From JBBQNR01 sp963774075 (GTDB taxonomy: Bacteria > Actinomycetota > Thermoleophilia > Solirubrobacterales > JBBDJG01): a DNA stretch of 64,000 nt. The notes under the pieces are model-generated. The model saw nothing but the letters and a program-made list of their open reading frames with translations. It did no database searches and was not told the origin of the DNA. Positions 16,306-24,252 of the stretch are shown here, piece after piece. Every line of letters starts with the position of its first letter. Positions within the stretch are counted from its first letter, which is position 1. The position numbers and the translations under genes are program-made. The stretch spans positions 186,001 through 250,000 of the forward strand of contig CAVZDP010000005.1 of NCBI GenBank assembly GCA_963774075.1, given 5' to 3'.

Positions 16306-16956
16306 TCACGGACTCGAGGAACCGATCCTGCCGGCGCAGGAGGCCGAGCCCAGCCACGTGTGCGGATTGCCTGCCCAGCACCAGCCGAGCTTGGGCCGGC
16401 CGCGGCTGATCCACAGGGCCGTGACCCTGCGGTCGCCGCAGCGCGAGCCCGGCAGCGAGAAACCGCCGTTCTTGGCCACGGCCTCCGGATGGTGCGTGAC
16501 CAGTGCGATGCCCTCGTCGATGGTGAGCGGGGACCGGTCGCGCCCCTGGATGGTCTCCAGAGCATCATCCGGGGTCAAATTGAGGCTGTCTTTCCCGGTG
16601 TCGACGTCCACGAGCAGATACGCAGAGCTGGTGGGCAGCTGCATTCCCTCGAGCGGCTCGAAGCGTGCGATGTCGTCGGGGTCGAGTACCGAGAAGCCCG
16701 CTTCCTCGCGCCGCTCGACGAGCTGGATCGCCTTCCCGGCATCGACCAGCTCGCTCTTCACGACGACGACGAACGGAAAGCGGTCGGCCCAGGTCCCGTC
16801 GCCTATCGCCGCCGGGTCGGTGATCCTCTCCCCGAGCGGATCGACGTGCTTCCTGAACTCCGCCGTCGTGAGGCCGGCCGCCTCCGGATAGCCCTTCTGG
16901 AGCAGGTTTTCGACCTGGCGATGAAACTCCTCGGTCCTATCGAGCTTCTCGGCCAT
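16306..16956 (-). CDS. DUF5701-like protein
   Basis: 216 residues. The N terminus FHRQVENLLQKGYPEAAGLT followed by EFRKHVDPLGERI matches my memory of the actinobacterial DUF5701 family. The central part has FPFVVVVKSELVDAGKAIQL, and the C-terminal part carries several Cys and Trp (SRCGDRRVTALWIS, LGWCWAGNPHTWLGSASCAG), suggesting a metal site or disulphides, though no signal peptide is seen. It is divergent from the DUF2277 gene with 31 bp between starts. Function is unknown. Confidence 0.65.
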   Translation of the reverse strand: MAEKLDRTEEFHRQVENLLQKGYPEAAGLTTAEFRKHVDPLGERITDPAAIGDGTWADRFPFVVVVKSELVDAGKAIQLVERREEAGFSVLDPDDIARFEPLEGMQLPTSSAYLLVDVDTGKDSLNLTPDDALETIQGRDRSPLTIDEGIALVTHHPEAVAKNGGFSLPGSRCGDRRVTALWISRGRPKLGWCWAGNPHTWLGSASCAGRIGSSSP

Positions 16957-16987
16957 CGAGCACGGCGACCGTACTACTCTTAGGGCC

Positions 16988-17257
16988 ATGTGTCGCAACA
17001 TCAGAACGCTCCACAACTTCGCGCCGCCCGCGACGGACGACGAGATCCGCGCGGCGGCCGAGCAATACGTGCGCAAGGTCAGCGGCTCGAGCAAGCCGTC
17101 CCAGGCGAACGCCGAAGCCTTCGATCGCGCCGTCGACGAGGTCGCGCTCGCGACGACGAAGCTGCTCGAGGGGTTGGTCAGCTCGGCACCGCCGAAGGAC
17201 CGCGAGCTCGAGGCGGCCAAGCGGCGGGCACGGGCAGCCGAGCGCTTCGCGGCCTGA
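16988..17257 (+). CDS. DUF2277 family protein
   Basis: 89 residues. The opening MCRNIRTLHNFAPPATDDEI, then EQYVRKVSGSSKPSQANAEA, is the diagnostic N terminus of DUF2277, a small helical family common in actinobacteria and some proteobacteria. It ends basic (AAKRRARAAERFAA). It is divergent from the DUF5701-like gene and convergent with the ABC permease. Its role is not known. Confidence 0.88.
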   Translation: MCRNIRTLHNFAPPATDDEIRAAAEQYVRKVSGSSKPSQANAEAFDRAVDEVALATTKLLEGLVSSAPPKDRELEAAKRRARAAERFAA

Positions 17258-17291
17258 ACGGCGCCCTGCCGACCCGTCGCGCTGACCGGCG

Positions 17292-18032
17292 TCAGATGTC
17301 CCGCCGTGACATGAGCACGGCGGCGGCGGCTGCCAACGCGCCGGTGTAGGCACCCCACACCAGCGCGGCTGACCACAGCGGCAGCACGTCGCCGCCGACG
17401 TCCTCGGCGGGACCCCCGCTCATCGCGACATTCAGGCCCGACAGCGAATACTTCTCGTAGCCGTCGATGAAAACCGACAGCGTCGGATCGATCACGAACA
17501 GCACCACGAGCACCAGCACGATCGCGGCCACCTGGTTGCGTAGCAGCATGCCCACTGCGGTACCCAGCGCGCCGGCCAGCGTCGTGTAGAGGATCCCGCC
17601 CAGGAACAACTCGATCAACTCGCCCGTCGACGGCATGGCGACGCCTTTGGCGGAAAGCCATGGCAGGGCGATGACAGCGGTGACCGCGGCGATCGCAACG
17701 CCCACGACCAGGCCGGCGATCGCGCTGGCCAGCGTCTTTGCAGCGATCACGCGGAAGCGGTCCGGCGTCACGAGCAGGGTCCAGGCGATCGTGCCGTGCC
17801 GGAACTCGCCGGCGCCGAAGACTACCCCCAGCACGAGCACCAGCAGCGCCCCTCCACCGGCGGTCGACAGCAGGGAGCGGACGTTGTCCTCACTGTCGTC
17901 GAGGCTCCCCTTGTCGAGCGCAAGCGCGAGCACGGTGATCACGATGACGAGACCCAGGATCGTTGCGGCAAAGCCCCAGAAGGTGCGTGCCGTGCGCAGC
18001 TTCAAGAGCTCTGCCCTCACCTCCTTCCTCAC
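17292..18032 (-). CDS. ABC-2-type transporter permease
   Basis: 246 residues with six predicted membrane helices and the ABC-2/NatB-like N terminus VRAELLKLRTARTFWGF. A soluble loop (LDKGSLDDSEDNVRSLLSTA) follows helix 1, then GAGEFRHGTIAWTLLVTPDR, a conserved family segment. The GTG start overlaps the TGA of the upstream ATPase gene as GTGA, so the two are translationally coupled and form an exporter. A lipid, peptide or drug substrate cannot be told from sequence. Confidence 0.88.
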   Translation of the reverse strand: MRKEVRAELLKLRTARTFWGFAATILGLVIVITVLALALDKGSLDDSEDNVRSLLSTAGGGALLVLVLGVVFGAGEFRHGTIAWTLLVTPDRFRVIAAKTLASAIAGLVVGVAIAAVTAVIALPWLSAKGVAMPSTGELIELFLGGILYTTLAGALGTAVGMLLRNQVAAIVLVLVVLFVIDPTLSVFIDGYEKYSLSGLNVAMSGGPAEDVGGDVLPLWSAALVWGAYTGALAAAAAVLMSRRDI

Positions 18033-18922
18033 CGTCCTGCCTCCGTTCGTCCCGTCAGCTCCAGGAACACGTCCTCGAGCGTCTGCTGGCTCTTGAACAG
18101 CTCGTACACGACGACGCCGCTCTCGAAGGCGGTCGTGCCGACGTCCTCGAGCGATGCGCGGTGCACGAACAGCCAATCGGGCGGGTAGAGCTCCGCATCG
18201 ATCCCCTTGGCCGCCAGGGCCTGGCGCAGGCGCTCCGGATCGGAGCCGCGCACCCGGACGGGGGCGGCCGCATCGCGAGTGAGCTCGTCGAGGGATCCTC
18301 GCGCCACGACCTTGCCCCGGCTGATCACGACGACCTCGTCCACAGTCTGCTCCACCTCGGCCAGCACGTGGCTCGAGAACAGGATCGTGCGACCCTGAGC
18401 CGCGAGGCCGCGCAGGAAGTCGCGCAGCCAGCGGATTCCCTGCGGGTCGAGGCCGTTGGCCGGTTCGTCGAGCACGAGCGCCTGCGGATCGCCGAGCAGC
18501 GCTCCGGCCAAGCTCAGGCGCTGGCGCATGCCGAGCGAATAGCCCTTCACACGCCGGTTGCCGGCGCCCTCGAGCTCGACCAGCCGCAGGACCTCCTCGA
18601 CCCTTGCGAAGGAAAGGCCGGCGGCCGTCGCCAGCACGCGGAGGTGGTTGCGACCGCTCCGCCCCGGATGGAACTGCGGCCCTTCCAGCACCGCGCCGAC
18701 GACCCGCACTGGATCGCGTAGCTCGCGGTACGGGCGCCCGTCGACGGTGGCTGTGCCGGCGGTCGGCAGCGTGAGCCCGAGTAGCGTGCGCAGGGTGGTT
18801 GTCTTGCCGGCGCCGTTGGGGCCGAGAAAACCCAGGATCCGGCCGGGCGAGGCGCTGAAGCTGAGCCCTTCGACGGCGACCGTTGACCCGAAGCGCTTGG
18901 TCAGGTCGCGAACCTCGAGCAC
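18029..18922 (-). CDS. ABC transporter ATP-binding protein (ABC-2 exporter type)
   Basis: 297 residues. Walker A GPNGAGKTT, signature YSLGMRQRLSLAGALLGDP, Walker B ALVLDEPANGLDPQG and switch His FSSHVLAEVEQ are all intact. The C-terminal extension (REDUCED family core, about 220-297) is typical of NatA/CcmA/DrrA-like exporters. It forms an operon with the permease. It lies 78 bp from the divergent GlxA-type regulator gene, which could be its regulator, but this is only suggested by position. Confidence 0.92.
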   Translation of the reverse strand: MLEVRDLTKRFGSTVAVEGLSFSASPGRILGFLGPNGAGKTTTLRTLLGLTLPTAGTATVDGRPYRELRDPVRVVGAVLEGPQFHPGRSGRNHLRVLATAAGLSFARVEEVLRLVELEGAGNRRVKGYSLGMRQRLSLAGALLGDPQALVLDEPANGLDPQGIRWLRDFLRGLAAQGRTILFSSHVLAEVEQTVDEVVVISRGKVVARGSLDELTRDAAAPVRVRGSDPERLRQALAAKGIDAELYPPDWLFVHRASLEDVGTTAFESGVVVYELFKSQQTLEDVFLELTGRTEAGR

Positions 18923-19000
18923 CGGCGTATCTTAGGAGCGGTCCGTATTGGTGGGCTATCGGTCCTTGCGGACATCGTTGCGCGATGCGACGATCCGCCC

Positions 19001-19963
19001 GTGAGACGGGTTCTGATCGTCGCCGTGGACGGTTTTCAGCTGCTCGATGTCGCGGGACCTGCCGAGGTTTTCGATGCGGCCTCCAAGCTGATGGGCGGGG
19101 GCTATCGCGTTCAGCTGGCTACGCCCGGAGGAACCGAGGTGCGATCGGAGAGTCGCCTGCGGCTCGGCGCCGACCTCGACCTGGCATCGGTCCGTGGGCC
19201 GCTCGACACGCTGGTGGTGGCCGGCGGCTTCGGCGCGCGTCGCGCTGCTGAGGACGAGTCGATCGTGCGCCACGTTGCCCGCCTCGCGCGGCAGGCGCGT
19301 CGAGTCACATCGGTCTGCACCGGCGCCGAGCTGCTCGCCGCCGCCGGGCTACTCGACGGACGCCGCGCGACCACTCACTGGGCGTGGTGCGACGCTCTCG
19401 CTAGCCGCTACCCGGCGACCGCCGTCGAGCCCGACCGGATCTTCGTCCGTGACGGCAACATCGCCACCTCGGCGGGAGTCACGGCCGGGATGGACCTCGC
19501 GCTTGCGCTCGTCGAGGAGGACCATGGTCCTGAGCTGGCTCGCACAGCCGCCCGCTGGCTGGTCCTCTTCATGCAGCGACCCGGCGGCCAGTCGCAGTTC
19601 TCCGAGCGTCTTGCGCCACCGGTGCCGCGCACCGCGTCGCTTCGGCCGCTGCTGGACGCGATCGTCGCCGATCCGGCCGGCGACCATCGCAACGAGACGC
19701 TCGCCGAGCGCGCCTCGATGAGCGAGCGTCACCTCGTGCGGCGATTTGCCGCAGAGCTGCGCACGACCCCGGCCAGGTTCGTGGAGCGCGTGCGAGTCGA
19801 GGCAGCACGCGAGGCGCTCGAGCAAGGTTCCACCGTCGAGGCGGCCGCGTGGAGAAGCGGCTTCGGCAGCGCCGAGGTCATGCGCCGCGCGTTCCTTCGC
19901 GTGCTCGGCGTCGGCCCGTCCGACTATCGCGACCGATTCACGACGACCCTGGAGGCAGCATGA
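19001..19963 (+). CDS. GlxA-family transcriptional regulator (DJ-1-like domain + AraC HTH)
   Basis: 320 residues from a GTG start. Residues 1-170 are a DJ-1/PfpI-like sensor (VAVDGFQLLDVAGPAEVF, SVCTGAELLAAAGLLDGRRA with the nucleophile-elbow Cys). Residues about 215-315 are an AraC-type double HTH (ETLAERASMSERHLVRRFAA, AAWRSGFGSAEVMRRAFLR). Such proteins sense small molecules and regulate nearby catabolic genes. Its TGA overlaps the start of the following DJ-1-like gene as ATGA, so regulator and enzyme are coupled. Confidence 0.9.
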   Translation: MRRVLIVAVDGFQLLDVAGPAEVFDAASKLMGGGYRVQLATPGGTEVRSESRLRLGADLDLASVRGPLDTLVVAGGFGARRAAEDESIVRHVARLARQARRVTSVCTGAELLAAAGLLDGRRATTHWAWCDALASRYPATAVEPDRIFVRDGNIATSAGVTAGMDLALALVEEDHGPELARTAARWLVLFMQRPGGQSQFSERLAPPVPRTASLRPLLDAIVADPAGDHRNETLAERASMSERHLVRRFAAELRTTPARFVERVRVEAAREALEQGSTVEAAAWRSGFGSAEVMRRAFLRVLGVGPSDYRDRFTTTLEAA

Positions 19964-20595
19964 AATTGGCGTTCGTTCTCTATCCCGACATGACGGCGCT
20001 CGACCTCGTGGGCCCATACGAGGTGCTCACCAACTGGCCGGGCGCAGAGGCGGCGTTCGTTGCCTCCACTCCCGGCCCGATCATCGCGGACAACGGTCTC
20101 CCCCTCGCCGCGACGTGCGGGCTCGGCGAAATCCCCGACCCCGACATCGTGGTGGTGGGGGGAAGCTCGAAGCCCGAGCAACCGCTCTTGGACGAGGATC
20201 TGATCACCTGGATGCGCGATGTGCGGCCGACGTGGATGACCTCCGTGTGCACCGGCGCCGGCGTGCTCGCGAAGGCGGGCTGGCTGGACGGCAAGAGAGC
20301 GGCCACCCACTGGGCCTGGCGCGAGCGGCTCGCCGAGCTCGGGGCGGTGCCCGTCGCCGAGCGCGTGGTCTTCGAGTCGCCCGTCGTGACGGCAGCAGGC
20401 GTGTCGGCGGGCATCGACATGGCCCTCGAGCTGACCGCGCGGGAGCTGGGCGACGTCGCCGCCAAGGGCATTCAGCTTGCGATCGAGTACGACCCTGCGC
20501 CGCCGTTCGACACCGGCACGCCGGAGAAGGCAGGTCCTGAGCTGACCGGATTCGTGCGGCAGTTCTTCGGCGCGGCGGCGACTGCCGGAAGCTGA
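19960..20595 (+). CDS. DJ-1/PfpI family protein
   Basis: 211 residues. MKLAFVLYPDMTALDLVGPY and SVCTGAGVLAKAGWLDGKRA show the DJ-1/PfpI fold with the elbow Cys and the following ATHWAW. These features match the isonitrile-hydratase (InhA)-like branch. It is translated from an ATGA overlap with the GlxA-type regulator, whose sensor domain is a homologue of this protein. The pair probably arose by duplication with the regulator gaining an HTH. The substrate is unproven. Confidence 0.88.
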   Translation: MKLAFVLYPDMTALDLVGPYEVLTNWPGAEAAFVASTPGPIIADNGLPLAATCGLGEIPDPDIVVVGGSSKPEQPLLDEDLITWMRDVRPTWMTSVCTGAGVLAKAGWLDGKRAATHWAWRERLAELGAVPVAERVVFESPVVTAAGVSAGIDMALELTARELGDVAAKGIQLAIEYDPAPPFDTGTPEKAGPELTGFVRQFFGAAATAGS

Positions 20596-20617
20596 TCTTC
20601 CAGCTATCGCTCGCCCG

Positions 20618-21553
20618 TCAGCGTGCGGCGGGGACCGGCAGCTCGAACGTGACGCCCGTGAGCTCCTCGGAAACCGCCCACAGGCGGCGGGCAGCTTCCT
20701 CGTCGCGAGCCGCGCCGCTCGTTCCGACGGGCTCGGGATGCCCGCGCTGCTCCGCGATTCCGTCGGGACCGATGTACGTCCCGCCCTCGAGGCCCGGATA
20801 CGTAGCCGCGTAGAGCTCCGGCAGCACACCCATCTTCACGTCCTGGGCCAGTAGGCGGTTCGTCACCACCATGACGAGCCGGTCGACCATCGGCGGCGCC
20901 GCCGACTGCAGGTTCGTCGCGGAATAGCCGGGGTGGGCGCCGAGGCTGCGGATGGCGGAGCCGGCGGCGCGCAAACGGCGGTCGAGCTCGAACGCGAAGA
21001 GCAGGTTCGCGAGCTTCGACTGCCCGTAGGCCCGCCAGCGCCTGTAACGGTGCGTGCTCTGAAGGTCGTCGAAATCGATGCGACCGAAACGGTGTGCACC
21101 GCTGCTCACCGTGACGACCCGGGCCTCCTCCCGTCCGTCCATCGCGCCGATGAGAAGGGCGGTCAGAGCGAAGTGGCCGAGATGGTTCGTCCCTATCTGG
21201 AGCTCGAACCCGTCAGCGGTCTCCCGGCGCGGAGGCGCCATGACGCCGGCATTGTTGATGAGGACATCCAGGCCGTCGTGCTCGGCCCGCACCTTTTCGG
21301 CAAAGGCATGGACCGAGGCGAGGCTCGCCAGGTCGAGGGGGGCGAGCTCCACCCTCGCATTCGGCACGTCGGCCTGGATGTCCCGCAGGGCCGCTGCGCC
21401 TTTTTCGGTGTCGCGACAGGCGAGCACCACGTGCGCGCCGGCCCGCGCCAGCTCACGGGCCGCCTCCAGCCCGAGACCGCTGTTGGCCCCGGTCACGATC
21501 GCCGTGCGCCCGCTCTGGTCAGGAATCTGGTCGCTCGTCCACTTCGCGCTCAT
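20618..21553 (-). CDS. Short-chain dehydrogenase/reductase
   Basis: 311 residues. Cofactor motif TGANSGLG with following CRD (NADP preference likely), NNAGVMAPP, catalytic Ser in VTVSSGAHRFG and YGQSK (Tyr-x-x-x-Lys). The long C terminus with HPGYSATNLQ resembles the retinol dehydrogenase / WW-domain oxidoreductase-like bacterial SDRs. The gene is convergent with the DJ-1-like gene, 22 bp apart. The substrate is unknown. Confidence 0.92.
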   Translation of the reverse strand: MSAKWTSDQIPDQSGRTAIVTGANSGLGLEAARELARAGAHVVLACRDTEKGAAALRDIQADVPNARVELAPLDLASLASVHAFAEKVRAEHDGLDVLINNAGVMAPPRRETADGFELQIGTNHLGHFALTALLIGAMDGREEARVVTVSSGAHRFGRIDFDDLQSTHRYRRWRAYGQSKLANLLFAFELDRRLRAAGSAIRSLGAHPGYSATNLQSAAPPMVDRLVMVVTNRLLAQDVKMGVLPELYAATYPGLEGGTYIGPDGIAEQRGHPEPVGTSGAARDEEAARRLWAVSEELTGVTFELPVPAAR

Positions 21554-21731
21554 GAGATCTCCTCGGTCCCCTGCTGATCGATTCGGTTGCGCAGGACCCT
21601 ACTACCGAGCGGCAGGCGAACCGGATCTCAACTCTTCCGGGGGTCATGAAGGCGCGGTCGCGACAGGGTGAATCGGGCGCTGCGTTTGAGCGCCAGCGCC
21701 CGACCCTCCGAATTCAGTTGCTCTGAGCTGT

Positions 21732-22184
21732 CTAGTCGACCGGGGTGTAGTTCGGGTTGTTGGCCGCGACCTTCCCGGTGGCGCAGTCGTTGCTGTCCCC
21801 GATCACGGCGTCGCTGGGGCCGGGGAACGGATTACCGGCGGCGACGGTGCTGCCAGGGCCCGCGCTCGTCGTCACCGTCGAGCCGGGACCAAAGAAGCCA
21901 CAGCCCGGCTCGGGGGCATTGCCGAGGTTGAACAGGTACCGAAGCTTTCCGTCCGCGTTCGTATCGCGGAGATCTCCGTTCGCCGGAATCTCGACCGTCA
22001 CCGTCCAGGTTTCCCCGTTCGCCGCGTAGCCGCCGTCGCGCGTGGTCGTGTAGGTGCACGTGTCACCCGCGGGCGAGACACATCCCTCCTCGCCGGCCGG
22101 GAGGATGAGCGGATCGGACGCTACGGCGGTGCCCGCGAACGCGAAGGCGCTGACAAGCGCGCCAAGAAGAACAAGCTTTCTCAT
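21732..22184 (-). CDS. Secreted protein of unknown function
   Basis: 150 residues. A clear signal peptide (MRKLVLLGALVSAFAFAGTA, cleavage near VASDP) is followed by a mature region rich in Gly, Pro and Thr. It contains four or more Cys (EEGCVSPAGDTCTYTT, EPGCGFFGPG, SNDCATG) and an extended beta-like segment ETWTVTVEIPANGDLRDTNA. The ATG has AAGAGG upstream. I recognise no family; a small disulphide-stabilised extracellular beta protein is the best description. The 178 bp after its stop hold nothing I recognise. Confidence 0.7.
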   Translation of the reverse strand: MRKLVLLGALVSAFAFAGTAVASDPLILPAGEEGCVSPAGDTCTYTTTRDGGYAANGETWTVTVEIPANGDLRDTNADGKLRYLFNLGNAPEPGCGFFGPGSTVTTSAGPGSTVAAGNPFPGPSDAVIGDSNDCATGKVAANNPNYTPVD

Positions 22185-22354
22185 GCCTACCTCTTTTCCT
22201 GGTTCTTCGTCTGTGGACGCGACGACACATCGGCACGGGGCGAGCCCGCGCCGCTCACAATGACCTCCTTCACCTACCTGCAATCGTCGAGGCTCAAACC
22301 TCAACACCACGAGCGGGAAGTCGCGCGTTCCGGTCCGCCAAATACCCTGAGACG

Positions 22355-24199
22355 ATGCTCATCGCCCGAGAGGACATCCGCAACGTCGCGATCGTCGCGC
22401 ATGTCGACCATGGCAAGACGACGTTGGTCGACGCGATGCTGTGGCAGTCCGGCGCCTTTCGCGCGAACCAGGACGTGGCCGAGCGCGTGCTCGACTCCAT
22501 GGACCTCGAGCGCGAGAAGGGCATCACGATTCTGGCCAAGAACACCGCGGTCCGTCACCGCGACGTGAAGATCAACATCATCGACACGCCCGGTCACGCC
22601 GATTTCGGCGGCGAGGTCGAACGGGGGCTGACGATGGTCGACGGCGTGTTGCTACTCGTCGACGCCAGCGAGGGACCGTTGCCGCAGACGCGTTTTGTGC
22701 TGCGCAAGGCACTGGAGGCGCACCTGCCGGTGATCCTCGTCGTCAACAAGGTGGACAGGCCGGACGCGCGCATCGACGAGGTCGTCGACGAGGTACTCGA
22801 GCTGTTCCTGGACCTCGACGCCGACGATCACCAGATCGATTTCCCGATCGTGTACTGCAACGCGAGGGCCGGAAAGGCATCGCTCTCCAAGGACGAGGAG
22901 GGTGAGTCCCTCGCGCCCCTGCTGGACCTTCTGCTCGAGCGCATCCCCGCACCTGTGCACGACCCCAACCACCCACTCCAGGCTCACGTCACCAACCTCG
23001 ACGCGTCGCCGTATGTCGGCCGCCTCGCGATCTGCCGGGTTCGACACGGGATCATCCGCCGCGGCCAGCAGCTCGCCTGGTGTCGTGCCGACGGGACGGT
23101 CCAGCGCGCGCAGGTGGCTGAGCTGTACGTGACCGACGCTCTCGATCGCGTGGATGCGGACGAGGCCGGGCCGGGCGAGATCATCGGTGTGGCTGGGCTG
23201 GCGGATGTCACGATCGGGGAGACGCTCGCCGATCCGCAGGACCCGCGGCCCCTGCCGGTCATCACGGTCGACGAGCCATCCCTGAGCGTGACGATCGGGA
23301 TCAACACTTCGCCGCTCGCCGGCCGGGATGGGACCAAGCTGACGGCCCGCCAGGTGCAGGCACGGCTCGAGCAGGAGCTCGTGGGGAACGTCTCACTGCG
23401 ACTCGACGACACCGACCGGCCGGATGCGTGGGAGGTGCAGGGCCGCGGCGAGCTGCAGCTCGCGATCCTCGTCGAGCTCATGCGGCGTGAGGGCTTCGAG
23501 CTCACGGTGGGACAGCCTCAGGTGCTCACTCGCGAAGTGGACGGCCGGATCCACGAGCCGGTCGAGCGCCTGGCGATCGACACGCCGGAGGACTACGTCG
23601 GGGTGATCACCCAGCTGCTGGCGCTACGCAAGGGGCGCCTCGAGCAGATGGTCAACCACGGTACGGGCTGGGTCCGGATGGAATACCTGGTGCCGGCCCG
23701 CGGACTGATCGGCTTCCGCACGGAGTTCCTCACCGAGACCCGTGGCACCGGCCTTCTTCACCACGTCTTCGACCGCTGGGAGCCGTGGGCGGGCGACTTG
23801 CGCACGCGGCCGACGGGCGCTCTCGTGTCGGATCGCAACGGAATTGCTGCGCAATTCGCTCTCATGAACCTCCAGGAGAGAGGCACGCTGTTCGTGGGCC
23901 CGGGCGAGCAGGTGTACGAGGGAATGATCGTCGGCGAGAACGCGCGCTCGCAGGACCTGGACGTGAACGCGACCAAGGAGAAGCACCTCACCAACATACG
24001 CTCGTCCACCGCTGACGTCCTCATTCGGCTGGTGCCGCACCGCGTCTTGTCGCTCGACCAGGCGCTCGAGTTCCTGCGAGAGGACGAGTGCGTGGAGGTG
24101 ACCCCGTCCGCGGTGCGGTTGCGCAAGTTCGCTCTCGACAAGACCACGCGCACCAAGGCTGCACGCCAGGCGCGCGAGGTTTCAGGCGGGGCGGCCTAG
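22355..24199 (+). CDS. typA: Translational GTPase TypA/BipA
   Basis: 614 residues, usual family length. Ribosome-binding GTPase of the EF-G superfamily needed for 50S assembly and stress growth. G motifs: AHVDHGKTT (G1), DTPGHADF (G3), NKVDRPDAR (G4). Then come the beta-barrel domain, two alpha/beta domains and the C-terminal TypA-specific region (YEGMIVGENARSQDLDVNA, NIRSSTADV). It is a stand-alone gene; the next gene begins 53 bp downstream. Confidence 0.97.
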   Translation: MLIAREDIRNVAIVAHVDHGKTTLVDAMLWQSGAFRANQDVAERVLDSMDLEREKGITILAKNTAVRHRDVKINIIDTPGHADFGGEVERGLTMVDGVLLLVDASEGPLPQTRFVLRKALEAHLPVILVVNKVDRPDARIDEVVDEVLELFLDLDADDHQIDFPIVYCNARAGKASLSKDEEGESLAPLLDLLLERIPAPVHDPNHPLQAHVTNLDASPYVGRLAICRVRHGIIRRGQQLAWCRADGTVQRAQVAELYVTDALDRVDADEAGPGEIIGVAGLADVTIGETLADPQDPRPLPVITVDEPSLSVTIGINTSPLAGRDGTKLTARQVQARLEQELVGNVSLRLDDTDRPDAWEVQGRGELQLAILVELMRREGFELTVGQPQVLTREVDGRIHEPVERLAIDTPEDYVGVITQLLALRKGRLEQMVNHGTGWVRMEYLVPARGLIGFRTEFLTETRGTGLLHHVFDRWEPWAGDLRTRPTGALVSDRNGIAAQFALMNLQERGTLFVGPGEQVYEGMIVGENARSQDLDVNATKEKHLTNIRSSTADVLIRLVPHRVLSLDQALEFLREDECVEVTPSAVRLRKFALDKTTRTKAARQAREVSGGAA

Positions 24200-24252
24200 C
24201 GGCAGAGCTCTCGGCTCTATGTAACTGCCCACCAGCCTGCGAGGATCGCCTC

